Made by a program: the position numbers and the translations under genes. Shown here piece after piece: positions 1 through 10,370 of a DNA stretch of 64,000 nucleotides. The notes below the pieces were generated by a model. It searched no databases. It was not told the DNA's origin and was given only the letters and a program-made list of their open reading frames with translations. The stretch's first letter is position 1. The number at the start of each line of letters is the position of its first letter. The DNA comes from Ascarosepion bandense (taxonomy: Eukaryota > Mollusca > Cephalopoda > Sepiida > Sepiidae): positions 6,021,501 through 6,085,500 of the forward strand of contig JBBBDQ010000330.1 of the NCBI GenBank assembly GCA_037127315.1, in the 5' to 3' direction.

Positions 1-329
1 TTGGATCGGATCAAATGAGTTTTCTTTTGCTGTCTTCAGAAAGATCAAAATAGTCAAGCTTTGTGAAGAAATCGTCATATCCTTGTTTTTTAGTTTTTTT
101 TTTTCTCTTCTTCAGAAAATTCACTTCTGTCATTTCATTGCTTCGCTTTTCCAGATTTTCACATTTTTCTCCAAAATATTGTTATTGTTCCAGTAGTCGT
201 AGTCTTCTTCGTCTCCTCCTCCGCCACCACTACTATTCTGATTCTTTTTCTTTTCATTTAGAAAGATACGTTTATTCTTCTTCACTACTAGTAAACTTTT
301 TCGCTGGTCGCCTTTCTTTTCTCCTCCTC
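1..329. other. Left flank of minisatellite; no gene seen
   Basis: AT-rich sequence grading into CT-rich sequence. No motif, repeat copy or credible coding region was recognised. A reading frame that opens here runs on into the minisatellite and is an artefact of it. Confidence 0.5.
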
Positions 330-1300
330 CGGTTGTCCTTTCCCCCCTCTCTTCTTCTCCTTCTCCGGTCGTCCTTTTCCCCCCCATCTTCCTGGTCCTT
401 CTCCGGTCGTCCTTTTCCCCCCCATCTTCCTGGTCCTTCTCCGGTCGTCCTTCCCCCCCCATCTTCCTGGTCCTTCTCCGGTCGTCCTTTCCCCCCCATC
501 TTCCTGGTCCTTCTCCGGTCGTCCTTTTCCCCCCCATCTTCCTGGTCCTTCTCCGGTCGTCCTTTTCCCCCCCATCTTCCTGGTCCTTCTCCGGTCGTCC
601 TTCCCCCCCATCTTCCTGGTCCTTCTCCGGTCGTCCTTTCCCCCCCATCTTCCTGGTCCTTCTCCGGTCGTCCTTTCCCCCCCCATCTTCCTGGTCCTTC
701 TCCGGTCGTCCTTTCCCCCCCATCTTCCTGGTCCTTCTCCGGTCGTCCTCCCCCCCTCTTCCTGGTCCTTCTCCGGTCGTCCTCCCCCCCCTCTTCCTGG
801 CCCTTCTCCGGTCGTCCTCCCCCCCCCATCTTCCTGGCCCTTCTCCGGTCGTCCTCCCCCCCCCATCTTCCTGGTCCTTCTCCGGTCGTCCTCCCCCCCC
901 ATCTTCCTGGTCCTTCTCCGGTCGTCCTCCCCCCCCACCATCTTCCTGGTCCTTCTCCGGTCGTCCTTCCCCCCCATCTTCCTGGTCCTTCTCCGGTCGT
1001 CCTCCCCCCCCCCCCCATCTTCCTGGTCCTTCTCCGGTCGTCCCCCCCCCCCCCATCTTCCTGGTCCTTCTCCGGTCGTCCTCCCCCCCCCATCTTCCTG
1101 GTCCTTCTCCGGTCGTCCTCCCCCCCATCTTCCTGGTCCTTCTCCGGTCGTCCTTCCCCCCCATCTTCCCGGTCCTTCTCCGGTCGTCCTCCCCCCCCCC
1201 CATCTTCCCGGCCCTTCTCCGGTCGTCCTTCCCACCCCCCATCTTCCTGGTCCTTCTCCGGTCGTCCTTTCCTCCCTTCTTCTCCTTCTCCGGTCGTCCT
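330..1300. repeat. Minisatellite block 1, about 38-bp unit (CCGGTCGTCC type)
   Basis: About 24 head-to-tail units of roughly 38 bp share the core CTTCTCCGGTCGTCC, then a C run of 6-13, then CATCTTCCTGGTC. Unit length varies mainly through the C run. The + strand is almost pure pyrimidine apart from the core. Long reading frames cross it on both strands and encode Pro/Ser/Phe-rich or Arg/Gly/Glu-rich repeats; several frames being open over the same bases argues against coding. Confidence 0.93.
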
Positions 1301-1796
1301 TCCCCCTTCTTCCTTCTCCAGTCATTGTGTTTTTCCCCCCTCGTCTCTTCCTTCTCCAGTCATTGTGTTTTCCCCCCCTCTTCTTCTCTTCTCTCTTCCT
1401 TCTCCAGTCATTGTGTTTTTCCCTGTCTCTTCCTTCTCCAGTCATTGTGTTTTCCCTCTTCTCTTCCTTCTCCAGTCATTGTGTTTTCCCCTCTTCTCTT
1501 CCTTCCTCCAGTCATTGTGTTTTTCCCACTCTTCTCTTCCTTCTCCAGTCATTGTGTTTTTCCCCCACTCTCCTTCTCTTCCTTCTCCAGTCATTGTGTT
1601 TTTCCCCCACTCTTTCTCTTCCTTCTCCAGTCATTGTGTTTTTCCCCCACTCTTCTCTTCCTTCTCCAGTCATTGTGTTTTTCCCCCACTCTTCTCTTCC
1701 TTCTCCAGTCATTGTGTTTTTCCCCCACTCTTCTCTTCCTTTCTCCAGTCATTGTGTTTTTCCCACTCTTCTCTCTTCCTTCTCCAGTCATTGTGT
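1301..1796. repeat. Minisatellite block 2, 37-39-bp unit (CCAGTCATTGTG type)
   Basis: About 13 units carry the core CTTCTCCAGTCATTGTG followed by T runs and short C runs. The block sits between block 1, whose CTTCTCC start it shares, and block 3, whose CCAGTCAT it shares. It looks like an intermediate sequence class within one expanding array. Confidence 0.92.
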
Positions 1797-3515
1797 TTTT
1801 TGCTTCTCATCCTCCTTCTTCTCCAGTCATCGTGTTTTTTGCTTCTCATCCTCCTTCTTCTCCAGTCATCGTGTTTTTTGCTTCTCATCCTCCTTCTTCT
1901 CCAGTCATCGTGTTTTTTGCTTCTCATCCTCCTTCTTCTCCAGTCATCGTGTTTTTTGCTTCTCATCCTCCTCCTTCTCCAGTCATCGTGTTTTTTATTT
2001 TCATCCTCCTCCTTCTCCAGTCATCGTGTTTTTTGCTTCTCATCCTCCTCCTTCTCCAGTCATCGTGTTTTTGCTTCTCATCCTCCTCCTTCTCCAGTCA
2101 TCGTGTTTTTTGTTTCTCATCCTCTTCCTTCTCCAGTCATCGTGTTTTTTGCTTCTCATCCTCCTCCTTCTCCAGTCATCGTGTTTTTTGCTTCTCATCC
2201 TCCTTCTCCAGTCATCGTGTTTTTTGCTCTCATCCTCCTCCTTCTCCAGTCATCGTGTTTTTTGCTTCTCATCCTCCTCTTCTCCAGTCATCGTGTTTTT
2301 TTGCTTCTCATCCTCCTCCTTCTCCAGTCATCGTGTTTTTTGCTTCTCATCCTCCTCCTTCTCCAGTCATCGTGTTTTTTGCTTCTCATCCTCCTCCTTC
2401 TCCAGTCATCGTGTTTTTTGCTTCTCATCCTCCTCCTTCTCCAGTCATCGTGTTTTTGCTTCTCATCCTCCTCCAACTCCAGTCATCGTGTTTTTGCTTC
2501 TCATCCTCCTCCAACTCCAGTCATCGTGTTTTTTGCTTCTCATCCTCCTCCAACTCCAGTCATCGTGTTTTTGCTTCTCATCCTCCTCCTTCTCCAGTCA
2601 TCGTAGTTTTTTGCTTCTCATCCTCCTCCTTCTCCAGTCATCGTGTTTTTTTTGTTTCTCATCCTCCTCCTTCTCCAGTCATCGTGTTTTTTGTTTCTCA
2701 TCCTCCTCCTTCTCCAGTCATCGTGTTTTTTGCTTCTCATCCTCCTCCTTCTCCAGTCATCGTGTTTTTTGCTTCCTCATCCTCCTCCTTCTCCAGTCAT
2801 CGTGTTTTGCTTCATCCTCCTCCTTCTCCAGTCATCGTGTTTTGCTTCTCATCCTCCTCCTCCTTCTCCAGTCATCGTGTTTTGTTTCCTCATCCTCCTC
2901 CTTCTCCAGTCATCGTGTTTTTTGTTTCATCCTCCTCCTTCTCCAGTCATCGTGTTTTTTGCTTCATCCTCCTCCTTCTCCAGTCATCGTGTTTTTGGTT
3001 TCCTCATCCTCCTCCTTCTCCAGTCATCGTGTTTCTTGCTTCTCATCCTCCTCCTTCTCCAGTCATCGTGTTTTTTGCTTCATCCTCCTCCTTCTCCAGT
3101 CATCGTGTTTTTTGCTTCTCATCCTCCTCCTTCTCCAGTCATCGTGTTTTTTTGTTTCATCCTCCTCCTTCTCCAGTCATCGTGTTTTTTGCTTCTCATC
3201 CTCCTCCTTCTCCAGTCATCGTGTTTTTTGCTTCTCATCCTCCTCCCTCTCCAGTCATCGTGTTTTTTGCTTCTCATCCTCCTCCTTCTCCAGTCATCGT
3301 GTTTTTTGCTTCTCATCCTCCTCCTTCTCCAGTCATCGTGTTTTTGCTTCTCATCCTCCTCCTTCTCCAGTCATCGTGTTTTTTGTTTCCTCATCCTCCT
3401 CCTTCTCCAGTCATCGTGTTTTTTTGCTTCCTCATCCTCCTCCTTCTCCAGTCATCGTGTTTTTTGCTTCTCATCCTCCTCCTTCTCCAGTCATCGTGTT
3501 TTTTGCTTCTCTTTC
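1797..3515. repeat. Minisatellite block 3, 39-bp unit (CCAGTCATCGTG type)
   Basis: About 43 units of 39 bp: GCTTCTCATCCTCCTCC, then TTCTCCAGTCATCGTG, then a T run of 4-8. Variants include CCTCCAACTCC around 2470-2570 and units missing part of the TCATCC segment. Because 39 is 13 codons, each frame gives a 13-residue repeat (for example CFSSSSFSSHRVF), and T-run indels shift between frames. Long open frames of more than 700 codons are therefore a by-product of the array. Confidence 0.94.
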
Positions 3516-3537
3516 GTAAACTCGTTAGAAATTGAAA

Positions 3538-3566
3538 CCCCCCCCCCCCCCCAAAAAAAAACCCCC
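3538..3566. repeat. Poly-C / poly-A junction
   Basis: A run of about 15 C is followed directly by about 9 A and 5 C at the right edge of the minisatellite. It marks the boundary with the LINE fragment to the right. Confidence 0.6.
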
Positions 3567-3591
3567 ATTAAAAGTCAAATGGTTACATCGC

Positions 3592-3900
3592 TTAACATAC
3601 AGAGGAAAATTGTGGAGCAAATTTCGCCACTGGTTCCTACCCCTGAAGGTTATTCGAAACGGAATAAAAAGCTTGGGAGAAATGAATAAAGTTCTGCCGA
3701 GTATCATAATCTTTTCCTACAAGGACTCACTATTATTAGCCATCACAATCATAATATCGTATGCAGATGACACGATATTGATAGCAGGCACAAGTGGCAG
3801 GAGGCTAAAAGAGTTCTTACAGAAGATACTGAAGGAAAGCTAAAAGGATTAAAGATTAATTGTAAGACGATAATATATGCTTTTTCAGAAAAAGGAATAG
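3592..3900 (+). mobile_element. LINE fragment: reverse transcriptase palm (YADD), frameshifted
   Basis: Translation gives SYADDTILIAGTSGRRLKEF and then, one frame over after a stop near 3844, KGLKINCKTIIYAFSEK. YADD (about 3760-3771) is the reverse transcriptase active-site motif, and the following K-GL-IN-KT block is the usual next conserved stretch of endonuclease/RT non-LTR elements. The copy is dead (frameshift, 5' truncation). The same element appears to resume at 4451 after an inserted repeat. Confidence 0.8.
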
Positions 3901-3911
3901 ATCAATATGTA

Positions 3912-4450
3912 AAATACATACTAGTTTGGTTTGTTTTACAGCATATCAGCCTCAATGGGTTATTTAATGCCGACAAGATTTTTACAATAGATTTGTATGA
4001 ATAAAGAATATATATTCTTTGTAAGAAGCACATATTTATAGATCAGCCTTCTTTGACGTATTTTGTAAAGTGGTTTTTGTTGAGTCAGATGTATTATGAA
4101 TTGTTTTCCAAAAATATTGCTGATAATGTTCTATCTTTTTTAAAATATGTATAGCTGGAATTTTACTATAAAAGTCTATTTTTATACTTTCATAGTGTTT
4201 TGACCCCAGTTTAGAAGTTAACTATTTGCCCATAGCTGGGATCTTAACAGGTGCTACCACCCCAGGTCAGGGTGAACCTGGGAACAACTGCAATTAAGAG
4301 GTGGTTCCATGTTCCTCACAACCGCTCAATCAGAGGCCTTGCTGCTGCATGCAGTTTGTCAGACCCATGACCATTACAAACTAGAGGTACAAAAATCAGG
4401 CATTTACAAAAAAATAAAATGAAATAAATAAAAGTAAAATAAATAAAAAA
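3912..4450 (+). repeat. Dispersed repeat E, copy 1 (A-rich tail), inserted in a LINE
   Basis: Its left part (CCTCAATGGGTTATTTAATG onward) matches 32655-32866. Its middle and right parts (CATAGCTGGGATC, AGGCCTT) match the reverse complement of 59800-60085. It ends in an A-rich tract (4405-4450), as a retroposed element would. It separates two collinear pieces of one LINE. Family unknown. Confidence 0.7.
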
Positions 4451-5000
4451 TATCTGGGAAGTGTTTTAACTGGACGGAAAGTGCGACATTGAAGTCCAAA
4501 GTAGCATTAGGTTAGCGTAAGAAGCCTTTCAAAACGTAAGTAAAGTATTAAGTATCAGCAAATTTTCCTTAGCTCAATACTCTGTTCTTTATTTCTGTCA
4601 TCTAATATGAGTCCTTCTATATATTAGTGTATGCTGGACAATCTTGAAGCAGCAGAAATGTGGTTCTGCAGAAGGATGTTGAGAATGCCATGGACTAAAC
4701 ATGTGAGCTACAAATAAGTTTTTCGAGAAAATGGAAACAAGGACACTTATAGTTAACATCAAAGACAGTTGAAATTTCTTGTGCACATAATGAAGAAAGA
4801 GGGCTTAGAAAATTTGACACTCACAGGACATATTGAAGGTAAAAAGGCAGAAGAAATCTGTGGATAACCTACCTAGCGAACTTGTGTAAATGGTTGGTAG
4901 AACAGTTTGGTAGAGACAACAAAGTTTATGGAGAGCTACAACGGATAGGAAATTGTGGCGAGCTATGATTGCCAACCTTCTGAGCGGACATTGCATATAT
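4451..5000 (+). mobile_element. LINE C-terminal fragment, degraded (family 'WFYRRML')
   Basis: It begins with YLGSVLTGRKVRH-like codons, then encodes EAAEMWFCRRMLRMPWTKHV and, after several frame breaks, the conserved tail (around LENLTLTGHIEG and AMIANLLSGHC). The end of the fragment matches the 3' ends of copies at 26035, 26632, 44436 and 59188. Multiple stops and indels make it non-functional. It is probably the continuation of 3592-3900. Confidence 0.8.
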
Positions 5001-5315
5001 GAAAAGTGAAAATTCAAATTTAGTTTTTGTTATTTCATAGCCCAGGAAAAGAAAGGTGTCATTTAAACTACGAAAACCTGACACCTCCAGCCGCGTAAAA
5101 AAACAAAAACAAACAAAACAAACAAACAAAAAAAAAAAACCCAAAACACAAATACCCTTTAGACTTGCAAATATATGGTGACTGTTTAATTTAAATTGCA
5201 TATTTGTAAGGATTAGATTTTTTTATATTGTAACAAGATATTTTCGACACGCAACAAACAATTACATCTACTGACAAAATACCCACTTGGGAATAAAAAA
5301 AAAAAACGTGCATAC

Positions 5316-5317
<2 letters not shown>

Positions 5318-5364
<47 letters not shown>

Positions 5365-5448
5365 GCGAGATGGAAAAATTAAGGCAAATGATATGTTGGA
5401 GTAAGAAGTAATGAACAAAAATGAAAAAGCAATTTCTAAAATATCTAC

Positions 5449-5500
<52 letters not shown>
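5318..5500. repeat. Two (TA)n microsatellites
   Basis: TA tracts at about 5318-5361 and 5457-5498 are separated by about 95 bp of unique AT-rich sequence. Tyr-Ile frames across them are not genes. Confidence 0.9.
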
Positions 5501-5502
<2 letters not shown>

Positions 5503-5924
5503 ATTTGAACAAGGACTTCATATTAAATACTGATTTAAAAAGCGCCAAAACTGTTTTCCCTTTCATTGGAAGGGAAACGTTGGCAATAATTATGACGACA
5601 AAAGAGACGATTCTCACTGAAAAGTAAATGAGGGAAAACTATGGAATAGCATTAAGACAATTTATTATTAAAACAATTTACGAATAAAATAATAATAAAC
5701 GTTCCAAGTGAGCATAAAAAGGAAAAAATTACTCATAACTCACCAAATAAACAAATGGAGTGAATGTTTTTGTTTGCACAGACCCGGTTGATGTAACTTT
5801 ATACGAACCGATTTAAGCACACCTAAATGATGAGCGGGCCGGGCCCTGTACAAAATTGTGAAAGAATCGTCTACATATTTGCTAGTTTGCTATTTGTTCA
5901 GTCAATACTAGCCTATAGATGAAT
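5501..5924. other. No recognisable feature
   Basis: AT-rich sequence without repeat matches elsewhere in the window that I could see, and without a credible coding frame. Confidence 0.4.
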
Positions 5925-6165
5925 CATGCGCGGACTGAGTCTTCCGTCGTATTTACCGGCCTCCCCACTGAAGCTGAATGTAGCACAAGGCAATTTTTAT
6001 TGTGGGAAATTCGAGCCCTTAAGCCCGGCTAGCAAAAAATTTTTCGTAAATCTTGTACAATGTAGAGTCGGGCTGTTGCCTACACTACCCTTCTGCATCT
6101 TCCTTGATTAGTGACTCAAGTTGCCTAGTCTTATGTTAGCAGAAACTTGCTGATAAATTAGGGCT
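5925..6165 (+). repeat. Dispersed repeat D, copy 1
   Basis: The stretch around TATTTACCGGCCTCC and GAATGTAGCACAAGGCAA (5949-6010) matches the reverse complement of about 56085-56165, and more weakly 27790-27840 on the same strand. The open frame across it (61 codons) is not recognised as a protein. The edges are approximate. Confidence 0.55.
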
Positions 6166-6559
6166 TCAAGTCTCTGATTGGTCCGTATTCAGCGTCACAC
6201 TGATATTTGAATTTGTACACAATAGAACTGCTTTGAAAGTAGGAGAAACCATCTTTGACAAAAGAGGATAATATCGAATTGGTCCCCGAAAACAACACGC
6301 AACCAGAGTCAAAAAATCTGATGTAATATAAGCCGACATTCTGTCATCGAGCGTTTGACTCTTCCTACCTATCCCCGGACAAAGGCTGGGACCAAAAATT
6401 ATCGATTCTTTGGGTGTTTAATCTTATGCTCAACCATGCATTTAATCAGATTCGAGCATATCTAATCTCATGCCCATTAAAGCAATTATTTAAGCTAAGG
6501 GAAGACACGAAATATTAGAAACATACAGTAACTTTCTGAAATAAATATTTTTAGATTTT
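6166..6559. other. No recognisable feature
   Basis: Mixed-composition sequence; no repeat copy or gene recognised. Confidence 0.4.
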
Positions 6560-6725
6560 GCTTGTCCTTCTTTTCGCTCCTTGGCGCGTACGTTACGCCC
6601 TGCCGATAACTCATAAATAATGGACTGTTTCGGTTTTGTCACGTGGGAAGACAGAAAAGATATATCAGAGACGCTATTTGGTTTCATTGAGAAAATGAAA
6701 GAAAGAAGGGAAGTTAGAAGAGACA
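6560..6725. repeat. Dispersed repeat F, copy 1
   Basis: The segment with GCCCTGCCGATAACTCATAA, then TCGGTTTTGTCACGTGGGAA and GAGACGCTA, is closely similar to 54118-54235 in the same orientation. The element type is unknown. Confidence 0.65.
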
Positions 6726-7350
6726 ACAGGACTCTGACGTGTTTAACGTCTGTTTCAGTGAAATGGAAAAAGTTATCCAGCGTTCATCATTAGGATTTGT
6801 ATTAAAATATTTTTTGGAAGTCGTCAAGTGCAAGTATTTAACGATGCCATGGGAGAAATTTCTACGGATATTTTATTGTCGTAAAACTTGCTATCAGCTT
6901 GTTCAATTATTAACTCGAGATTTAAGATTCATCATAAAATTAAAATATAAAAACACGAATTGGTGGCAGAAGGTTTTGGCATTCACGTTTGTAGGGACTC
7001 TGTTTTCTATTCCCAATCAGAAATTGTTTAACATTTGGTTAAGAAGAGATTGAATTCAGTTTAAAATGAGTGGTAGAAGTCTTTTGTACACGACTAAATA
7101 TATATTGGGTGTATAGGAAAAAAAGATTTAATTTGTGTATGTTTGGTTGAAGGCTAACGAATGTTCCTTTCGTTTCTTAAATTTTTCTACATTTCAGACC
7201 ATTGTTTGGTTGTGTGCACGCACGCACACACACATAATGGGGGCTGAAAAGCTCTCTGCTTCCAAACAGCTCCCATAAATCAGCTTTCTAATGTTAAGTC
7301 GTTGAAATAGTGGGTTGGTCCGAGAAACATAAGCACCCACACAAACATAC
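6726..7350. other. Unrecognised interval with a 104-codon open frame
   Basis: An open frame at 6739-7053 (+) starts MFNVCFSEMEKVIQRSSLGF and matches no family I know. A frame of this length is expected by chance in AT-rich DNA of this size, so it is not called as a gene. The rest contains short CA-rich tracts only. Confidence 0.3.
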
Positions 7351-7583
7351 TTTCGAGACATGACTAACTCAATAGAAAATTTTCCCGCAGCAGGTTGCTA
7401 TTACTTTCTGCGGTAGACCGGTTGACAACCAAGGCTATAGAACCCAATCTGTCCTGCTATTCAACCCATAGCGGGAAGTCTCAAGGGAATTTGTATGTAA
7501 GCGATTGTAACGAATTTGACTGGAATTCGAACTCAGCTCTCCGAGTTCTCATTCCAAGACAATATCCATTACACCATCGCATA
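7351..7583 (-). mobile_element. SINE-A copy (tRNA-derived)
   Basis: Read on the - strand it starts with a tRNA-like head: box A-like TGGTGTAATGG and box B-like GAGTTCGAATTCC, at its right end near 7583. The body shares CAGGACAGATTGGGTT and TTGGTTG.CAA blocks with more than ten other copies. Several small indels are present and the tail (left end) is truncated. Confidence 0.85.
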
Positions 7584-7604
7584 CATAAATATTTATATTT
7601 ATTG

Positions 7605-7815
7605 AAATATATAATTAATTCAGCATTTGAGTGACACAGAATTTGCCATGTTTCGGAACCATATTTGAACCAATAATCATATTCTTCGGAAAAAAATTTC
7701 CGTTAGTCACCTCAAAAATGTTCGCTTAAAGATGGAATCATAGTTAAAATATAATTCCGAAACATGGCAAATTCTGTGTCGCGAAAATGTTGAATTAATT
7801 ATATTACAATATTTC
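7605..7815. repeat. Foldback / MITE-like element with about 50-bp inverted arms
   Basis: The left arm (7605-7659) and right arm (about 7752-7815) are inverted copies sharing GACACAGAATTTGCCATGTT and ATAATTAATTCA. About 90 bp lie between them. No ORF is present. It abuts a SINE-A head. The ends are AT-rich, so the exact target duplication is unclear. Confidence 0.75.
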
Positions 7816-7974
7816 GCTCTACTTTTGTATTGAGCACTGTAAAATTAAAAATAAACGTTAAGGAACAGTAAATTTCTTTTCTTCATATTATTGTGTGTAT
7901 GCATATATATATATATATATATGGTTTGTTTACATCCTGTGAACAACCTATTGTGAAAGCTGCCTATCTATGCT

Positions 7975-8109
7975 GCTATGCAGATATCTTAGTGGTAAAA
8001 TGTTCGTCTAATGAAAATTAGTCGGATTTCGGTCCCGGCAAGAAGCTAAAAGGATAATCTAGCTGCACTGAAAAGCTGTGATACAGCGAAATAGGCTTGT
8101 CTGCAGATG

Positions 8110-8154
<45 letters not shown>
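7975..8154 (+). mobile_element. SINE-B copy ending in (TA)n
   Basis: The head GATATCTTAGTGGTAAAA and a box-B-like GGATTTCGGTCCC suggest tRNA ancestry. The body has CTGTGATACAGCG and TGTCTGCAGATGA, followed by about 23 TA repeats. Related copies lie at 8213-8350 (-), 38610-38785 (-) and 42835-43012 (+), each with TA at the same end. Confidence 0.75.
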
Positions 8155-8160
<6 letters not shown>

Positions 8161-8212
8161 TAAAAAAGGATTAATTCAATGATGTTGAATGGCCATTTCG
8201 ATATGAAGATAT

Positions 8213-8350
8213 ATAATAGCCATCCGCAGACAGTTCTGTTTCGCTGTATTACAGATCATAAATACGGTTAGACATTCGATTGCTTCCAGCCGAGATTGAA
8301 ACCCAATCGATTTGTTGCTGAAGAACGATGCGTAAATAGCGGTGGGTAGC
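8213..8350 (-). mobile_element. SINE-B copy, inverted relative to the previous one
   Basis: Reading on - gives GGGTTTCAATCTCGGCTGGA (box-B region), then CTGTAATACAGCGAAACAG and CTGTCTGCGGATGG. Its tail faces the tail of the copy at 7975-8154 across a (TA)n tract. Confidence 0.75.
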
Positions 8351-8409
8351 TTGCGTGCTTATGTGGCACGTATGCACAGTCCTGTTGAGATATATATATA
8401 TAAGTTCTT

Positions 8410-8700
8410 CTAACAGCTACTCTTTTGAACCAGGGCAGCATACCTCTTCAAAGCACTTGGTGCTGGCCTATGTATCGAGTCTGGGGCCCTGTGGCGAATC
8501 CTTTGCACTGTCCTCAGACTGACATCCGAACACTCCCAAATGTTCGTATTGAACCTTCCGGCACGAATACCAAGCAGTATAGTATGCAGTTTCCAAATTT
8601 TTATCGGAATGAATTGCTTCATGATGCTCTTTTTCTCACAGACGGTGCCCAACTGACCCTACTATATCGTTCCGTCAACAAAATCGTCAAATACTCCACA
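8410..8700 (-). pseudogene. Tc1/mariner-superfamily transposase, N-terminal helix-turn-helix fragment
   Basis: The - strand frame reads LLGIRAGRFNTNIWECSDVS then LRTVQRIRHRAPDS, which resembles the DNA-binding HTH start of DDE transposases of the kind 'LGIRAG-S---I---L-VS-RTVQRIR'. No catalytic domain follows. It may belong to the same family as the catalytic C-terminus at 15190-15545. An overlapping + strand frame of 166 codons matches nothing and is treated as a shadow. Confidence 0.5.
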
Positions 8701-8970
8701 GTTCGTAGCATTTGCTTTTTAACAGTGGCCTCTCAAATCCCCCCCTTCAGCCATTATCCATCGTTAAACTTTCTATTCGTATATCTTGCCAAACCAATTG
8801 GATTAAGCAAAAATAGGCTTAAATTTCTGTATGTATTTTTTTATAACGTTTCCAATGTTGTCTCTTCTGATAAGGTGCTAGAAATAGCACCGAAACACGA
8901 GAGCTCTTCTATAATTTTTATTTAAAAAAAATCCAATGATAAAAATATTTATTATATATAGTAGATAGAC

Positions 8971-9145
8971 TAAACATTCGCCCGGTTCACACTCCACCCA
9001 CGTCTATTGAACGGGTGAAGAGGCTCATCCCTTGTTTCCTGTTTAGGATGCGGTTTCCGGTTTTCTCTTTTCCAATCTTTTCACTCCTATGTAGTCCCCT
9101 GCACATCAGTGGCGTTACCGCCTTGCTCGGGCTGATATGATAATA
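8971..9145 (+). mobile_element. LINE 3' end (jockey/CR1-like family, tail subfamily 2)
   Basis: It contains ACTCCACCCACGTCTATTGA, then CCCCTGCACATCAGTGGCGT, CTTGCTCGG and a TGATATGATAATA-type end. It is nearly identical to 11278-11452. The terminal block also matches the tail of the longer copy at 27260-27775. Confidence 0.75.
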
Positions 9146-9394
9146 TATATATATATAATTTCATATTTTAATAAGATTTCTCGAATATTCAGGTAGATCC
9201 ATTCAGAAGGGACACAGCACATAAAAGACGATGACAATAAATAAAGCGTCTACTCAAATATGAAGTATCCACTAAAAATGTTTAAGTAATATATGATTGA
9301 ACGTATTTTTATATATCAATTTTAAAGTAAAGAAATTATTACAGCAGAAAATCAAGAGATCACACTGTTTAGGGAATTTAATATGAAATACTTC

Positions 9395-9635
9395 CGTGCC
9401 ATACGTTATACACGCTTGGGTGATCATGTCTTGAAAGAGACATGACTGACTGGACAGAAGATTATCCCACAGTAGGTGGCCATTACCTTCTGCAGTACAC
9501 TGGTTGCCAGCCAAGAGTAGAACCCAATCTGTCCTGTTATTTATTCCATAACTAGAGGGAAGAGACTGATTGATACCTTTCCCAAGGGTATTTGCGCGTA
9601 AGTGAATGCAAACAATTCAACTTGAAATACTTACT
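9395..9635 (-). mobile_element. SINE-A copy, head truncated
   Basis: It runs from GTGCCATACGTTATACACGC to AAGTGAATGCAA. On - it contains the body and tail, but the tRNA-like head is missing or degraded at the right end. Confidence 0.85.
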
Positions 9636-10125
9636 ACCTATATAATGGTGCACACAAAACGTGGCCACACATTAAATTAAAAGATGTCTTTAAAAATAAC
9701 ATGTTCCTATAATTTTTGCCGAACATACAAAGATGAACATTTCATCTATCCGATTATTGTAAATAGGAGGTTCTGTCTGATGGACAGATCTCCGGTCACA
9801 GGTTTCAAGTATTATAGAAGATTTAAGGTCCAACGTAAAGGGAACAACGGCTTCTCAAACCTAAGAGCGTTAACCCTCTTGTTATTAAGACCTCCCTACA
9901 ACGAATACGCTTACAGATATGCTTACTTTATTAGTTGGCAGCTGTGAAAATAGGTACTTGTATGTATGGGCCGTGGGGAAGGGAATAAGAGAATTGAGTA
10001 AGTTAATACAGGCGTGTCTCAGCAGCGATTTGTATGTTTCTTAGTATGTCTGAAACGAACGCGTGTGTTCTTAAGCTGGTCATTTAACGCTATATCACAA
10101 GTCAAAGGTCACCAATAACACTCAT

Positions 10126-10167
<42 letters not shown>

Positions 10168-10370
10168 GAAGAAGAGTGCTCAATATCGGATAGAGCGAGT
10201 GTAGATAAAGTATTGGTATGATTGACACTTCTACATCTCAGTTAATCAGAAAATCGCTTGATATCAAAATGGCAATCACTAGGCTGTGTTGATTCATATG
10301 CTCTCTCTGTGTCTATCTCTCTGTCCCTCTCTCTCGATCTACCTTTCACACACACACACATATGTATATA
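9636..10370. other. No recognisable gene; (TA)n near 10135-10165
   Basis: It holds an unrecognised 87-codon frame at 9684-9947 (+), a TA microsatellite, and a CT/CA-rich stretch at 10300-10370. Nothing else was seen. Confidence 0.4.

Noticed and set aside
330..3515. CRISPR-like array of regularly spaced repeats
   Set aside because: There are no unique spacers; units are contiguous minisatellite repeats in a eukaryotic genome, and no cas genes are present.
63..3535. Very long open frames (847, 736 and 730 codons on +, up to 385 on -) as Pro/Ser/Phe-rich proteins
   Set aside because: They run through the minisatellite, several frames are open at once on both strands, and unit length near 39 bp keeps frames open without selection.
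5053..5087. Hairpin AGGTGTCA...TGACACCT as a functional RNA element
   Set aside because: Only an 8-bp stem with a 17-nt loop; such stems are common by chance in a window of this size.
8425..8925. 166-codon + strand frame as a gene
   Set aside because: The opposite strand carries a transposase-like HTH in the same place, and the + translation resembles no family.
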